DNA of 21,747 bases from an uncultured Erysipelotrichaceae bacterium (GCA_902783345.1 CACZQI010000041.1:1-21747); one strand, 5' to 3'. Shown: positions 1 through 6,511, counted from the first letter of the stretch. The notes: generated from the sequence alone by a model not told the origin. Translations and numbers: made by a program.

Positions 1-45
1 ATAACATAGAGGTATTATTTCATTTTCTTTTCTTTTTTCAAACAT
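1..45 (-). CDS. Start of an unidentified gene (5' partial)
   Basis: An ATG at 43-45 on the minus strand opens a frame that runs off the window edge and reads MFEKRKENEIIPLCY. It is preceded by an AAAGGA ribosome binding site about six bases upstream and by a promoter-like element at 98-125, so it is probably a real gene start. Fifteen residues are too few to identify a family. The same promoter element lies upstream of the DUF1016 nuclease at the other end of the window. Confidence 0.55.
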   Translation of the reverse strand, partial: MFEKRKENEIIPLCY

Positions 46-80
46 GCTGTTCCTTTCTAAGAGGTTAAAAGAAAGTCCGG

Positions 81-138
81 ACTAATTTTCTCCCTCTACT
101 ATATATATTACCGGTAAATGCCCAATTTCCTTTTTTTA
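81..138 (-). repeat. Interspersed promoter-like element, copy 1
   Basis: This stretch matches 21531-21597 in the same orientation. A 24-base core (90-113) is identical to 21543-21566, and a second 15-base block (122-136) is identical to 21575-21589. The 8 bases between them differ at four positions without any length change. Read on the minus strand it contains an A-rich upstream tract, a -35/-10 pair and a purine-rich AGAGGGAG start region. In this copy the spacer holds the perfect palindrome TTACCGGTAA (108-117), and a second palindrome AGTCCGGACT (74-83) lies just downstream. Both centre on CCGG. Confidence 0.75.
98..125 (-). promoter_or_regulatory. Promoter of the partial gene at 1-45
   Basis: Minus strand -35 TTGGGC (120-125), 16-base spacer, -10 TATAGT (98-103), giving a leader of roughly 45 bases before the ATG at 45. 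The -35 is imperfect, but the whole element is conserved in the second copy near the other end of the window. Confidence 0.5.
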
Positions 139-148
139 AAATGCATTT

Positions 149-274
149 TGTTAATAACTTTTTCATTTTGTGGATAACTTACCAAAAATTTGCAATTTTT
201 AGATGCAAATTATTTAAATCCCAGAAAATTTTTTACCAATTTTAAATATTTCCAAATTTTAAGACTTATCAACA
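149..274. promoter_or_regulatory. DnaA-box-like sites in an AT-rich intergenic region
   Basis: The sequence TGTGGATAA at 169-177 is the exact reverse complement of the DnaA box TTATCCACA. TTATCAACA at 266-274 has one mismatch and TGTTAATAA at 149-157 has two. The surrounding 46-321 region has no gene and is nearly all A and T; apart from the promoter, the terminator at its edge and these sites, nothing else was recognised. In such AT-rich DNA chance matches are common, so DnaA binding is only a possibility. Confidence 0.3.
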
Positions 275-310
275 TTTTATAAAAATTATTTAAATTAGTA
301 AAAATCCACT

Positions 311-332
311 AAAAAAGAAGCCTACGCTTCTT
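311..332 (-). terminator. Intrinsic terminator of the four-gene operon
   Basis: Minus strand AAGAAGC-GTAG-GCTTCTT followed by TTTT: a 7-bp stem, 4-base loop and U-run. The TAG stop of the upstream gene (322-324) lies in the loop. Confidence 0.85.
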
Positions 333-609
333 GATCCAAATCATTTTTAATTTTTCCTAAATTGTTATTAAAATCTGCCATAAATATTGCTAGTAAATAT
401 TTATAAGTTTCTTCATCTATTTTATCATCTAAATAAGTTCTATCATTTTTAACAACTTTTTTAAATACTTTAGATTCATCACTAGGTTCATTATTTTCAT
501 CAAGTTTAAGTGCTAGATAATAAGTATTTTCATTTTGGGTTGTTTCATCACATATATACCATTTTTCATTATTATTTAAAGTAAGTGCTTTATTTAAATA
601 ACTCTCCAT
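322..609 (-). CDS. Small acidic protein of unknown function, DUF1292-like
   Basis: A 95-residue, charged, soluble-looking protein with no signal peptide or membrane segment. Its middle (WYICDE, then YYLALKLDE, then SKVFKKVV) has the alternating beta pattern of small DUF1292-type proteins (YrzB), which read roughly "protein expressed, updated, state valued" in short acidic strands. This is a loose resemblance only and no function should be assumed. AGGAGA lies five bases before the ATG and overlaps the stop region of the preceding gene (8-base gap), so it is co-transcribed as the last gene of the operon. A terminator overlaps its 3' end. Confidence 0.75.
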   Translation of the reverse strand: MESYLNKALTLNNNEKWYICDETTQNENTYYLALKLDENNEPSDESKVFKKVVKNDRTYLDDKIDEETYKYLLAIFMADFNNNLGKIKNDLDQEA

Positions 610-617
610 AATCTCTC

Positions 618-2816
618 CTATATCATTCTAGCAGATAACCCCTGCTCTTCAGCAATACGATCAATTTCATTAATACTAATATTTAAACTATCAATCGCAC
701 ATTTTAAATCAGCAAGTTCATCAACACTTAAGTCTATATCACCATTTAAGATTTTTTCTTCTTTTTGAAGTTCATCTTTTACTCTTTTATACATTTTAGT
801 AGTAACAAAACTTTTTACAAATTTAGATTTAGTTATAATACCTAATGCGGAAACTCCAATAGATGATAATACAATCGGAAGAGCTGCTGCTCCAAGAAGT
901 GGATTAGCTAAAAGGGTACCAATAAATCCTACTAAACCAAGAATAAATAATTTACTACTTTTTTTATCTAAATTATCTAACTTTTCAACTAATATTACTT
1001 CTGGTAAATCTACTACTTCCTCTTCAACAGGCATTTCTTCTTGCAATTCTTCATCTATAGTTAAATCATAACTTTTAAAATATTCTTCATTATAATTATT
1101 AACTTCAATTGTATTACCTTCAATATCTTGTAAAAGAGCACGATTGCCACTTATTTCTACTACTTTATAAATCATCATTGGTTCTAGTCCATTATCATCT
1201 GGTCCAAGATATATAACAAAGTTATCATCACTATTTATTTCTTCTTTAGGACTATCAACGATATACTCTTTCATTTTGTCATACTCTTCGCCACTCATAA
1301 ATGCTTCATCAGGAAATATAGCATCTAATCCTTCTAACTTTAATGAACCATTATCAAAGACTTCTTTAACTTTATATTTTTTATTTTTTTCAATACCATT
1401 AGCAAAATAAACAATATTTATATATTCAGCTTCTTCAGGAAGTAAATTAGCCCTGTCAAAATAAACTACTTCATCACCAATATGATATCTAGACGGTACA
1501 TTTTCTTCTTCTACACTTGCTGGTTCAGCATTATCAACATTTACTACAGGTTCAGCAGGTTCTTCATGAGAAGTAACTATTTCTTCTTCCTTATCTTTTT
1601 TATCACTTAATTTAAAAGCATCTTTATAAAATGATGTATCAAAATCTTTTAAATGATAATATATTTCATCTTCAAAAGTAACTTCATATTCTTTATCTAT
1701 TTCTAATCCTGGAAAAGCCATTGGATTAACTGAAATATCACCCATTTTACCAGTAAAGATTACTTTTTTAGGTAAATTATTTTCTTCCTTTTCTTTTTTA
1801 TCTTCAATAGAAACTTTTGTACCTACTACACTATCAACAAAACTATTATAATCAGAAATATCTTCTTCTTTATAATCTTTAAATTCATTAATAATATCTT
1901 CTAAATTATATTCATTATTTTCATTTACCATTTCATCATCACTTTTAACTTCTACATTTGTTTTAGTAATACCAAATCTATCATATATTCTTTGTAAATC
2001 ACCTTTTAAACTATCACTTTTTACAAAAGGTAAACTCTCTAAAGCATTAAAATTATGAGTTAATCTATTAATACTATTTTTAGCACCCGCACTTAAACTA
2101 GATTCAGATACTAAAGAATATAAACTATTTACATCATTAATTACATTTAATCTAAACTCATCATCATAAACTGGAACATCGACTTCCTTAACATTTTTAA
2201 GGGTTTCTTCTAAAGTTTCAATTGTATTATTTTGAGCTGTAATTTGATCTTTTAAATCATATATCTTAGTATTTATATCATTAATTTTCTCTTGTAATTT
2301 AGGAATTTCTTCCATAATTTCAAAAGTTCTTTTAGTTCTATCTACATCACTTAAAGTACTTGCAGCTAAACTATCTAATTCTCTTCTTAAAGAAGATAAA
2401 TTTAATCTAACAGTAGCAAGTTCTTCTTCTAAATTAACTAAATCACGATTAAAATTATTAAGTTCTCCCTTAGCATTACTTAAACTAATATTAAGATTTA
2501 ATCTTTCTTCATCAGCTTTATTAGAAAGAATATATTTATCACCTATTTGCCTAATTAATTCAGTTAAATCTGATAAAATATCTGCTTCTAAAGCATTATA
2601 ATTTTCATCATTGACTAAAATGTCTCTAACTTCTCTTAAAAAAGTTATAATCTCTACTTCAAATTCTTTATAATCTTTTTTAACAGTAGTATCTATATTT
2701 AACTCATTTAATAAATTTGCTAAACCAATAGTTTTAATTTCACGATAAAACTTATTAGGGTCAGTAATAACATAGCCACTTTCTAAAAATTTATTCATAA
2801 GTTCTCTATCAGTCAT
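618..2816 (-). CDS. Large coiled-coil protein with three beta-rich modules and a C-terminal membrane segment
   Basis: 732 residues, family not recognised. The start is the ATG at 2816, which has AAAGGAGG at ideal distance; an in-frame ATG seven codons upstream lies before that site and was rejected. No signal peptide. Residues ~95-210 are a long heptad-rich coiled coil. Residues ~349-402, 443-508 and 530-583 are three similar beta-rich modules, each opening with a V(V/I)(Y/F)-type strand, continuing with a short KxYxV-type strand and ending in an acidic aromatic segment. Acidic linkers separate them. Residues ~622-662 are hydrophobic and glycine- and alanine-rich (one long or two short membrane segments), followed by a basic stretch and a C-terminal helix. 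It could be a tail-anchored cytoplasmic scaffold. It lies in an operon with a small coiled-coil protein and a surface protein. Confidence 0.85.
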   Translation of the reverse strand: MTDRELMNKFLESGYVITDPNKFYREIKTIGLANLLNELNIDTTVKKDYKEFEVEIITFLREVRDILVNDENYNALEADILSDLTELIRQIGDKYILSNKADEERLNLNISLSNAKGELNNFNRDLVNLEEELATVRLNLSSLRRELDSLAASTLSDVDRTKRTFEIMEEIPKLQEKINDINTKIYDLKDQITAQNNTIETLEETLKNVKEVDVPVYDDEFRLNVINDVNSLYSLVSESSLSAGAKNSINRLTHNFNALESLPFVKSDSLKGDLQRIYDRFGITKTNVEVKSDDEMVNENNEYNLEDIINEFKDYKEEDISDYNSFVDSVVGTKVSIEDKKEKEENNLPKKVIFTGKMGDISVNPMAFPGLEIDKEYEVTFEDEIYYHLKDFDTSFYKDAFKLSDKKDKEEEIVTSHEEPAEPVVNVDNAEPASVEEENVPSRYHIGDEVVYFDRANLLPEEAEYINIVYFANGIEKNKKYKVKEVFDNGSLKLEGLDAIFPDEAFMSGEEYDKMKEYIVDSPKEEINSDDNFVIYLGPDDNGLEPMMIYKVVEISGNRALLQDIEGNTIEVNNYNEEYFKSYDLTIDEELQEEMPVEEEVVDLPEVILVEKLDNLDKKSSKLFILGLVGFIGTLLANPLLGAAALPIVLSSIGVSALGIITKSKFVKSFVTTKMYKRVKDELQKEEKILNGDIDLSVDELADLKCAIDSLNISINEIDRIAEEQGLSARMI

Positions 2817-2835
2817 AAATCCTCCTTTAAAATGC

Positions 2836-2864
2836 AAAAAGAGTATAACACTTACATGTTATAC
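2836..2864 (-). terminator. Hairpin with U-run between two operon genes
   Basis: Minus strand GTATAACA / TGTTATAC, an 8-bp stem with a 6-base loop, followed by TCTTTTTG. The TAA stop of the upstream gene (2859-2861) lies in the stem. The next gene's AAAGGAGG begins just after the U-run, so this may be a partial terminator that lowers expression of the downstream genes, or an RNA-processing hairpin. Confidence 0.5.
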
Positions 2865-3278
2865 AAAATCTTCTTTAGTTAATTTAGCGATTTTTATTTC
2901 ATTATCTAAATCAATATCTTCAACATTATATTCGCCTTCAATATACTTTAAAGTATTATCATGCTCTCTAATTAAAGAAAGTCTTGTATTAATTCTTTTA
3001 ACTAAATCTTCTAATACTTCTCTAACTCTAAAATCTACATTATTTAAATCAGAGTCTAGTGTTATATTATTTTCTTTATTTAACATACTTACTTTATCTA
3101 AAAATCTTCTAGATAAGTTATTTTGCTCTAATAAATCATCCATCTCTTTAGCATACTTTAATATATCAGCAACTAACTCATCAATCTTTTCATTTAAAGA
3201 TTTAACCTTAAAAGCAGCAAGTACTTTAAGAGTAGCAGTTTGTTCACTTTCATTTTCAAATAATAAACTTGTATTCAT
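2859..3278 (-). CDS. Small coiled-coil protein of unknown function
   Basis: 139 residues, not recognised. The protein is mostly helical and charged, with leucine-rich heptads around residues 20-60 and 75-115, no signal peptide and no membrane segment. The start is the ATG at 3278, nine bases after AAAGAAAGG; an upstream in-frame TTG at 3287 directly abuts that site and was rejected. It lies 20 bases after the surface-protein gene and 42 bases before the large coiled-coil gene, all in one direction. Shared coiled-coil character suggests the two could interact, but that is inference. Confidence 0.75.
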   Translation of the reverse strand: MNTSLLFENESEQTATLKVLAAFKVKSLNEKIDELVADILKYAKEMDDLLEQNNLSRRFLDKVSMLNKENNITLDSDLNNVDFRVREVLEDLVKRINTRLSLIREHDNTLKYIEGEYNVEDIDLDNEIKIAKLTKEDFV

Positions 3279-3298
3279 AATAATCAACCTTTCTTTAA

Positions 3299-4933
3299 TT
3301 AATTTTCAACTATTACAAATGGATTAGTAGCAGTACCAGGAGCATCAGCATTTTGAGATGTATCAACTGTATATCTAACATCAGATTTTAATGCAATGGC
3401 TGGGCGAAGTTGCCTTTCATAATTGGCATAGGCTCCTTCTAATGCACCAGTACCACTTACCGACCATATGTAAGCATCTTTATCTGAAAAGCGATAAGGC
3501 GACATTACATAATTGCTTGTACTATTATATAAATAGTAATTACTATTATCAGTCCATCTATACGCCCCAGCAAACGCCGCTTCATCTGCTGTAAGTAGTC
3601 CTATTTTATATCCATTTAAGGCTCCATTTCCATACCCTCCATCCGTTGATGAAGATGCGGTATATTTTGAAAGTTTTATATTTTCTTCAATACTTGGACA
3701 AACTAAACTAATATTATAATTATTTAATCTATCAGAAGCACTAAATACAGTTGGATTAGTACCATAACCAAAGCCGGAATATAATGATTTATCTCCACAC
3801 CATATGACATCAGCCAGCATATCTTTTTCATTATTTGTAAATGTACCAGATAAATCATACCACGCTTTTAATCTTGTTAGAATCAGACTATCTGTCGTAT
3901 TAGCCAAAGCATCTAAATAATTTGTTGCATTTGCATCTCCGTGCATAAAACCAACTTCAGACACTGTACGTCCGCTATTATTAAATGCACTTTTAAAGTT
4001 AGCACCATCATATTTAGCAAAGTTTTTAGTATAATCTCCATTAATATCACATGTTGCTGCATCATTATTATGTAAAACTAATTTTATCGATCCATCTCCA
4101 GTAATTCTTACTATTCGCCAACATTTATTTGCAAAGACTACATAATTATCTTCAACAGCCCCTCTATAGTAATAACTTGTGCCGTAATCATCTTTTGCTT
4201 CTCTTAAACCTTCGTCAGTTGTTGCTATTGCTTGTCCTGGTACTGTCATACCAGTAGCTCCGTCAGCATGTACTGTCGGTTCATTTTGTTTAATACCATA
4301 TAAAAGAGTTCCTTCTTCAGCATATTTCCATCCTTTTGGTGCTCTTATGTTAGCTGCTTCTCCTTCGATGTTTATTCTAAGATATGCTGATGCTCCTAAA
4401 GCACTATCAGGTACTTGATATTTTTCAGCTTCAGCAAGCCACACTTTTAAGGTAAAGGTATGACTTTCTCCTGGATTAATTACATATTCATAAATTATAT
4501 CATTAGTAGCATTTCCTAAAAGCCATGGATTTTCATCATTTATTTTATATCTAATATAGTTATGACTTAAAGTATTTGTTTGATCTTCATCATCTTGTAA
4601 TTTAATTGTATATGAATATGCAAGTGTTCCACCATTATGAATTACAAAGTTATAAACATTTGTGTTATCTTCTATAGCTTCCGCATCTGTTTTTGGCATT
4701 AAATTATTTAGTGTTATAGCGTTACTATCAGATAGTTCTTGATACTGCCCATCAACTATTGTTCCATTAGAAAAGACAATACTTAAATCACCTAAACTAA
4801 TAGATTGAGTTTTAGTATCTACAAAAGTTTTTTGAAATAATGCATAACTTGAACTAACTAATACTATTCCTACAAGGGCAAATGTTATTAATACTAAGGT
4901 TACTTGTTTTTTAATAAAATTCTTCATGAGCAT
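3299..4933 (-). CDS. Secreted or membrane-anchored surface protein
   Basis: 544 residues from the ATG at 4933 (GAGGGAG just upstream; ATG at 4927 is also possible). A basic start and a hydrophobic segment (about residues 8-30, ending VSSSYALF) form a signal peptide or N-terminal anchor. The following ~170 residues, beginning around QSISLGDLSIVFS, are beta-rich and resemble the TasA/camelysin type of exported fibre protein. The C-terminal ~320 residues hold a motif CWRIVRITGDGSIKL, several cysteines and many aromatic and Gly/Asn turns, and end with RPAIALKS...PFVIVEN. This resembles DUF6273-like surface domains common in gut Bacillota. No LPXTG sorting signal. It heads the operon with its own promoter, divergent from rpsT. 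A cell-surface role is likely; a specific function is not known. Confidence 0.8.
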   Translation of the reverse strand: MLMKNFIKKQVTLVLITFALVGIVLVSSSYALFQKTFVDTKTQSISLGDLSIVFSNGTIVDGQYQELSDSNAITLNNLMPKTDAEAIEDNTNVYNFVIHNGGTLAYSYTIKLQDDEDQTNTLSHNYIRYKINDENPWLLGNATNDIIYEYVINPGESHTFTLKVWLAEAEKYQVPDSALGASAYLRINIEGEAANIRAPKGWKYAEEGTLLYGIKQNEPTVHADGATGMTVPGQAIATTDEGLREAKDDYGTSYYYRGAVEDNYVVFANKCWRIVRITGDGSIKLVLHNNDAATCDINGDYTKNFAKYDGANFKSAFNNSGRTVSEVGFMHGDANATNYLDALANTTDSLILTRLKAWYDLSGTFTNNEKDMLADVIWCGDKSLYSGFGYGTNPTVFSASDRLNNYNISLVCPSIEENIKLSKYTASSSTDGGYGNGALNGYKIGLLTADEAAFAGAYRWTDNSNYYLYNSTSNYVMSPYRFSDKDAYIWSVSGTGALEGAYANYERQLRPAIALKSDVRYTVDTSQNADAPGTATNPFVIVEN

Positions 4934-4958
4934 AATACTCCCTCTATTTTCTATATCA

Positions 4959-4987
4959 ATAATATCAAATAATACAAAAATTAGCAA
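4959..4987 (-). promoter_or_regulatory. Promoter of the surface-protein operon
   Basis: Minus strand -35 TTGCTA (4982-4987), 17-base spacer, -10 TATTAT (4959-4964), about 25-30 bases before the start codon. Its -35 lies 8 bases from the -35 of the divergent rpsT promoter. Confidence 0.65.
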
Positions 4988-4995
4988 TATTTTAA

Positions 4996-5024
4996 TTGCT
5001 TTTTTTATAACTTTTTGGTACAAT
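4996..5024 (+). promoter_or_regulatory. Promoter of rpsT
   Basis: Plus strand -35 TTGCTT (4996-5001), 17-base spacer, -10 TACAAT (5019-5024). Transcription would start around 5031, leaving a ~25-base leader that contains AAGGAAGGAG before the ATG at 5056. Confidence 0.75.
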
Positions 5025-5055
5025 CATAGATGTATTTAAGGAAGGAGAATAAATA

Positions 5056-5319
5056 ATGCCTAATATTAAGAGTTCTAAGAAAAGTGTCAGAACTGATAAA
5101 ATTAAAACTTCTAGTAATACTTCATATACATCTAGAGTCAAAAATGGTATGAAAAAACTAGAAAAAGCTGTTAAAGCTGGAAACAAAAATGAAGCTGAAG
5201 AAATATTAAAAACAACTTTAGCTAACATTGACAAATGTGCTAGCAAAGGATTAATGAAACAAAATACTTGTGATAGACAAAAAGCAAGACTAAATAAAAA
5301 AGTTAAAGAAATGAATTAA
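5056..5319 (+). CDS. rpsT: 30S ribosomal protein S20
   Basis: 87 residues, the usual length for bS20, a primary-binding protein of the small subunit that contacts 16S rRNA. The N-terminus MPNIKSSKKSVRTDK, the high lysine content, the helix around VKNGMKKLEKAVKAG and the C-terminal CASKGLMKQNTCDRQKARLNKKV match the family, where the last part corresponds to the conserved KGxIHKNxAARxKSRL block. Here it carries extra cysteines in place of the usual residues. It is a single-gene unit with its own promoter, a very strong Shine-Dalgarno site and its own terminator. Confidence 0.95.
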   Translation: MPNIKSSKKSVRTDKIKTSSNTSYTSRVKNGMKKLEKAVKAGNKNEAEEILKTTLANIDKCASKGLMKQNTCDRQKARLNKKVKEMN

Positions 5320-5347
5320 GATTTTCCTAAGTGGAAATCTTTTTTAT
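5318..5347 (+). terminator. Terminator of rpsT
   Basis: AAGATTTTCC-TAAGT-GGAAATCTT followed by a T-rich tract; the stem has one bulged T. The TAA stop (5317-5319) overlaps the base of the hairpin. Confidence 0.8.
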
Positions 5348-5390
5348 TTTGCTAGTTTCTTTTTTCAAAAATATTTGATATATTTATAAT

Positions 5391-6293
5391 ATGAAATGGA
5401 TTAAATATATAATAATTGTTGTAATTTTTATTTTTATAGGTCTTAATTTTGAAAAAATAACTGACTTAATATCAAATACTATGGAAAGTAATCCTGAGGT
5501 AGTTATTAGTGAACCTAATTCGTACTACAAGGAAATAGATTATGCTTATGTTAAGTTATCTAAAGATTTTGTACCTTATAGTAAACAGGATTTAAAAAAT
5601 ATCTTCTACTCTATTTTAAATAGAGGTTATGAAACATTTACTTTTTATTGTCCTTCTGAATATACTACTTGTTTAAATGATATTGCTGAACTTAGTAATG
5701 ATAAAGTTACTTTAACTAATATTAATAATTTTGTAAGTCCTTATAATAGTTATAATAATATTAAAATTATTTATAGCACTACTGGAGAAATTAATGTTGA
5801 AGTAATTAAACTTTATAATGAGGATGAAATTGTTTCTATAAATAAAAGAATTGAAGAAATAGAAAAAGAAATATATAAAGAAGATATGAGTATTGAAGAT
5901 AAAATACTTACTGCTCATGATTATATTGTAAATCATACTAAATATGATAAAGAGAAACAAAATGGTGATAGTAAATATAACTCTAATAAAGCATATGGGC
6001 CATTAATTGAAGGTTATGCAGTTTGTGGTGGTTATTCTGATTCAATGGCATTATTTTTAGATAGATTAAAAGTACCTAACTTTAAAATATCATCTAATAC
6101 TCATGTTTGGAATGCTGTATTTGTTAATAATAAATGGTTACATTTAGATTTAACTTGGGATGATCCTGTAACACTTAATTCAGATATTGAAACACTTACT
6201 CATAAGTTTTATTTAATTGATACACCGGCATTAGAAAAATATGAAATATCAGACCATGATTTTGATAAGACAATTTATGAAGAATTAAAATAG
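5391..6293 (+). CDS. Membrane-anchored transglutaminase-like protein
   Basis: 300 residues. Residues 5-20 are a hydrophobic segment after a short basic start, which suggests an uncleaved N-terminal anchor with the rest outside the cell. Residues ~165-255 form a transglutaminase-like (TGc) domain: Cys212 in EGYAVCGGYSDSM, His238 in THVWNAV and Asp253 in LHLDLTWDDP make the expected Cys-His-Asp triad. Related bacterial proteins act as proteases or cross-linking enzymes on cell-surface proteins or wall material; which applies here cannot be seen. The 100 residues before the domain are unrecognised. The gene has no Shine-Dalgarno site. TATAAT sits only a few bases before the ATG, so the message may be nearly leaderless or may depend on read-through from rpsT. 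Confidence 0.85.
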   Translation: MKWIKYIIIVVIFIFIGLNFEKITDLISNTMESNPEVVISEPNSYYKEIDYAYVKLSKDFVPYSKQDLKNIFYSILNRGYETFTFYCPSEYTTCLNDIAELSNDKVTLTNINNFVSPYNSYNNIKIIYSTTGEINVEVIKLYNEDEIVSINKRIEEIEKEIYKEDMSIEDKILTAHDYIVNHTKYDKEKQNGDSKYNSNKAYGPLIEGYAVCGGYSDSMALFLDRLKVPNFKISSNTHVWNAVFVNNKWLHLDLTWDDPVTLNSDIETLTHKFYLIDTPALEKYEISDHDFDKTIYEELK

Positions 6294-6320
6294 AGGCTAG
6301 TTTTGAACTAGTCTCTATTT
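6287..6320. terminator. Bidirectional terminator
   Basis: A nearly perfect 16-bp stem (one G-U pair): AAAATAGAGGCTAGTT, loop TTG, AACTAGTCTCTATTTT. It yields a U-run in both directions. It ends the transglutaminase gene on the plus strand and the small RNA on the minus strand. The transglutaminase stop codon (6291-6293) lies in the left arm. Confidence 0.85.
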
Positions 6321-6342
6321 TATTATTTTCAACCATGATCAT

Positions 6343-6425
6343 TTATTAGTCGCACCACCTGGAAGCGAAAAACATTGTCGCCTGGAATCACTTATCGTCC
6401 GCACCATCCAGAAGCGGAAAACATT
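6343..6425 (-). repeat. Two imperfect 34-base hairpin units inside the small RNA
   Basis: Unit 1 is 6392-6425 and unit 2 is 6343-6376. Aligned on the minus strand, they agree at roughly four bases in five. Between them, GATTCCAGGCGAC looks like a degenerate third fragment of the same loop. Both units begin AATGTTTT and end in TAA. Confidence 0.7.
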
Positions 6426-6442
6426 TTCTCAAATGCAATATT

Positions 6443-6479
6443 AATATACTATATTTATTTGTTATTGTCAAATAGTATA
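6443..6479 (-). promoter_or_regulatory. Consensus promoter of the small RNA within a dyad
   Basis: Minus strand -35 TTGACA (6466-6471, full consensus), 17-base spacer, -10 TATATT (6443-6448). Inverted 8-mers, TATACTAT at 6445-6452 and ATAGTATA at 6472-6479 (plus strand), flank the -35 and spacer and overlap the -10. This is the layout of a repressor operator, though it could be chance in AT-rich DNA. Confidence 0.75.
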
Positions 6480-6511
6480 CTCATTTATATTATATGCATA
6501 AATTAATAATT

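Larger units (their letters stand above)
6287..6436 (-). ncRNA. Candidate stand-alone small RNA, ~150 nt, unrecognised
   Basis: A consensus minus-strand promoter (6443-6471) predicts a start near 6436 and the bidirectional terminator at 6287-6320 ends the transcript. No gene lies between them on this strand. The predicted RNA opens with CATTT-GAGA-AAATG (a GNRA-type tetraloop hairpin), then two related hairpins: TCCGC...GCGGA and TCGC...GCGA, each with an 11-base loop sharing TTCYRGRTGGT. A C-G pair in the first is a U-A pair in the second, a compensating change within the tandem copy. It is more G+C-rich than its surroundings. It does not resemble 6S RNA, SRP RNA, tmRNA, RNase P or a riboswitch class that I can recall. 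It may instead be a short message (see the two tiny frames in the findings). Confidence 0.6.

Noticed and set aside
3391..3594. Open frame on the plus strand opposite the surface-protein gene
   Set aside because: It lies entirely antisense to a clear coding region, lacks a ribosome binding site and gives a histidine- and tyrosine-rich sequence with no family features.
3391..3640. Horizontal acquisition of the C-terminal part of the surface protein
   Set aside because: The region looks slightly richer in G+C, but Gly-, Ala- and Trp-rich composition could explain it; a codon-usage calculation would be needed.
4992..5246. Minus-strand open frame over rpsT
   Set aside because: It overlaps rpsT, its promoter and the divergent promoter; rpsT is unmistakable.
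6343..6425. Repeat units as a CRISPR array
   Set aside because: Only two diverged units of 34 bases separated by 15 bases, with no regular spacers and no cas genes.
6343..6436. Tandem glycine, guanidine-II or similar riboswitch
   Set aside because: The loops lack the conserved cores of those classes as I know them, and the transcript ends at a terminator with no regulated gene downstream.
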